Source: Verrucomicrobiota bacterium
Lineage (GTDB): Bacteria > Verrucomicrobiota > Verrucomicrobiia > Limisphaerales > UBA9464
Direction: 5' to 3'
Assembly (NCBI GenBank): GCA_016871805.1
Contig: VHCG01000018.1
Location: 1-63,652 of the forward strand
DNA length: 63,652 nt
Shown: one piece after another, positions 63,170 to 63,652 of the stretch
Layout of the letters: every line of letters begins with the position of its first letter
Numbering within the stretch: position 1 is the first letter of the stretch
The notes under the pieces: generated by a model
Told to the model about the DNA's origin: nothing
Databases searched by the model: none
The model's input: only the letters and a program-made list of their open reading frames with translations
Translations under genes and position numbers: made by a program

Positions 63170-63652
63170 TCAGATGGTCGGCATACCGAGGGCCTGAATC
63201 AAAGCGCCTTCCTCTTCCGTGGCCGTGGTTGGAGACGTCGCCTGCGGCGAAGCCTCCTTGTCGATGGTGACGCTCAGGATCTCCTCCACGGTGGTGAGGC
63301 CCCGGGCTACGAGGCACCGTCCATCCTCGGCCAGGGTCTTCATGCCGGCAGCCCGGGCGGCGTTCCGGATCTGGTCGGTCGAGGCGCGCTCCAGGATCAG
63401 TGTCCGTAAAACCTCATCGACATCCATCCATTCGAACAGCGCGTGGCGCCCGAAGAACCCGGACCCGCGGCACTTTCGGCATCCGACCGCCCGACGCAAT
63501 GGAGCATCGGCCCCGACCCCCATCTTCCTTCGGAACGATTCGGCATGGGCGGAGGTGTCGGGTTCGGCGCAGTGGGGACAGAGCACCCGGACCAGGCGCT
63601 GGGCCAGGACGGCCTCGAGGGAGGAGGCCACGAGGTAGGGCTCGACCCCCAT
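63170..63652 (-). CDS. gspE: GspE secretion ATPase, C-terminal fragment
   Basis: The visible 160 residues are the end of a type II secretion ATPase cut by the window edge. AVLAQRLVRVLCPHC belongs to the core after the Walker motifs, and the four-cysteine zinc site CPHC and CRKC is at fragment residues 25-28 and 58-61. GRHALFEWMDVDEVLRTLI and AGMKTLAEDGRCLVARGLTTVEEIL are the usual C-terminal segments. It powers pseudopilus assembly from the cytoplasmic face. The tail (about 30 residues, Ala/Thr/Glu-rich) is longer than usual. Confidence 0.94.
   Translation of the reverse strand: MGVEPYLVASSLEAVLAQRLVRVLCPHCAEPDTSAHAESFRRKMGVGADAPLRRAVGCRKCRGSGFFGRHALFEWMDVDEVLRTLILERASTDQIRNAARAAGMKTLAEDGRCLVARGLTTVEEILSVTIDKEASPQATSPTTATEEEGALIQALGMPTI

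Overview
The window is GC-rich, densely coded bacterial DNA that most resembles Verrucomicrobiota, probably the Pedosphaera/Limisphaera-type subdivision 3 group. The evidence is paired DUF1549/DUF1553 and DUF1501 genes, a prepilin-type protein of the H-X9-DG kind, DUF3500 and DUF6268 proteins, a DUF5690 transporter, a futalosine-pathway MqnC, a Gram-negative envelope (Mla system, RND pump, type II secretion) and several families of intergenic low-complexity repeats typical of that phylum. The placement is inference from gene content only.

Layout. 1-3.3 kb: the edge of an FmdB-like zinc-ribbon gene, a ZigA/COG0523 zinc GTPase with a Fur/Zur-type palindrome upstream, tmRNA (ssrA) and a nitroreductase. 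3.6-7.4 kb: an outer-membrane barrel protein, then a damaged YeeE-like gene joined directly to an AddA-like helicase-nuclease that has lost its N-terminal ATP-binding part. 7.4-12.9 kb: a minus-strand group (thioesterase, C45 hydrolase, Tat-exported DUF3500) divergent from an mlaE-mlaF-mlaD lipid-transport operon. 12.9-20.5 kb: a sodium symporter coupled to a UreF-like gene, glycyl-tRNA synthetase, an AI-2E family permease, a second DUF3500 gene preceded by an AT-rich promoter and an intrinsic terminator (candidate small RNA or attenuated leader), and an aspartoacylase-like hydrolase. 20.5-27.2 kb: chromate-type transporter, a TPR protein with a broken N-terminus, a chemoreceptor and a glycosyltransferase. 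27.2-43.2 kb: PSD1/DUF1501 pair 1, thiG, GH31 glucosidase with proS, mqnC, a SpoIIE-type phosphatase, a DUF5690 transporter and purH. 43.2-53 kb: a lipoprotein, a prepilin-like protein, a VOC protein, PSD1/DUF1501 pair 2 and an RND efflux permease with its adaptor.

53.2-63.65 kb is one continuous minus-strand type II secretion operon read E-F-G-H-I-J-K-L-M-C-D, mostly with start/stop overlaps. Its secretin is encoded by two genes: one with the periplasmic N0-N2 domains and the start of N3, the other with its own signal peptide, the rest of N3 and the membrane barrel.

The intergenic DNA carries a compact hairpin element (family A, five copies, arms that covary), a purine-rich element often in inverted pairs at gene 3' ends (family B), an inverted pair of a third element (family C) and two short traces of a fourth (family D). 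I saw no CRISPR array, tRNA, rRNA, transposase or prophage. The best candidates for something new are the split secretin, the family A hairpin element, and the promoter-terminator unit upstream of the second DUF3500 gene.
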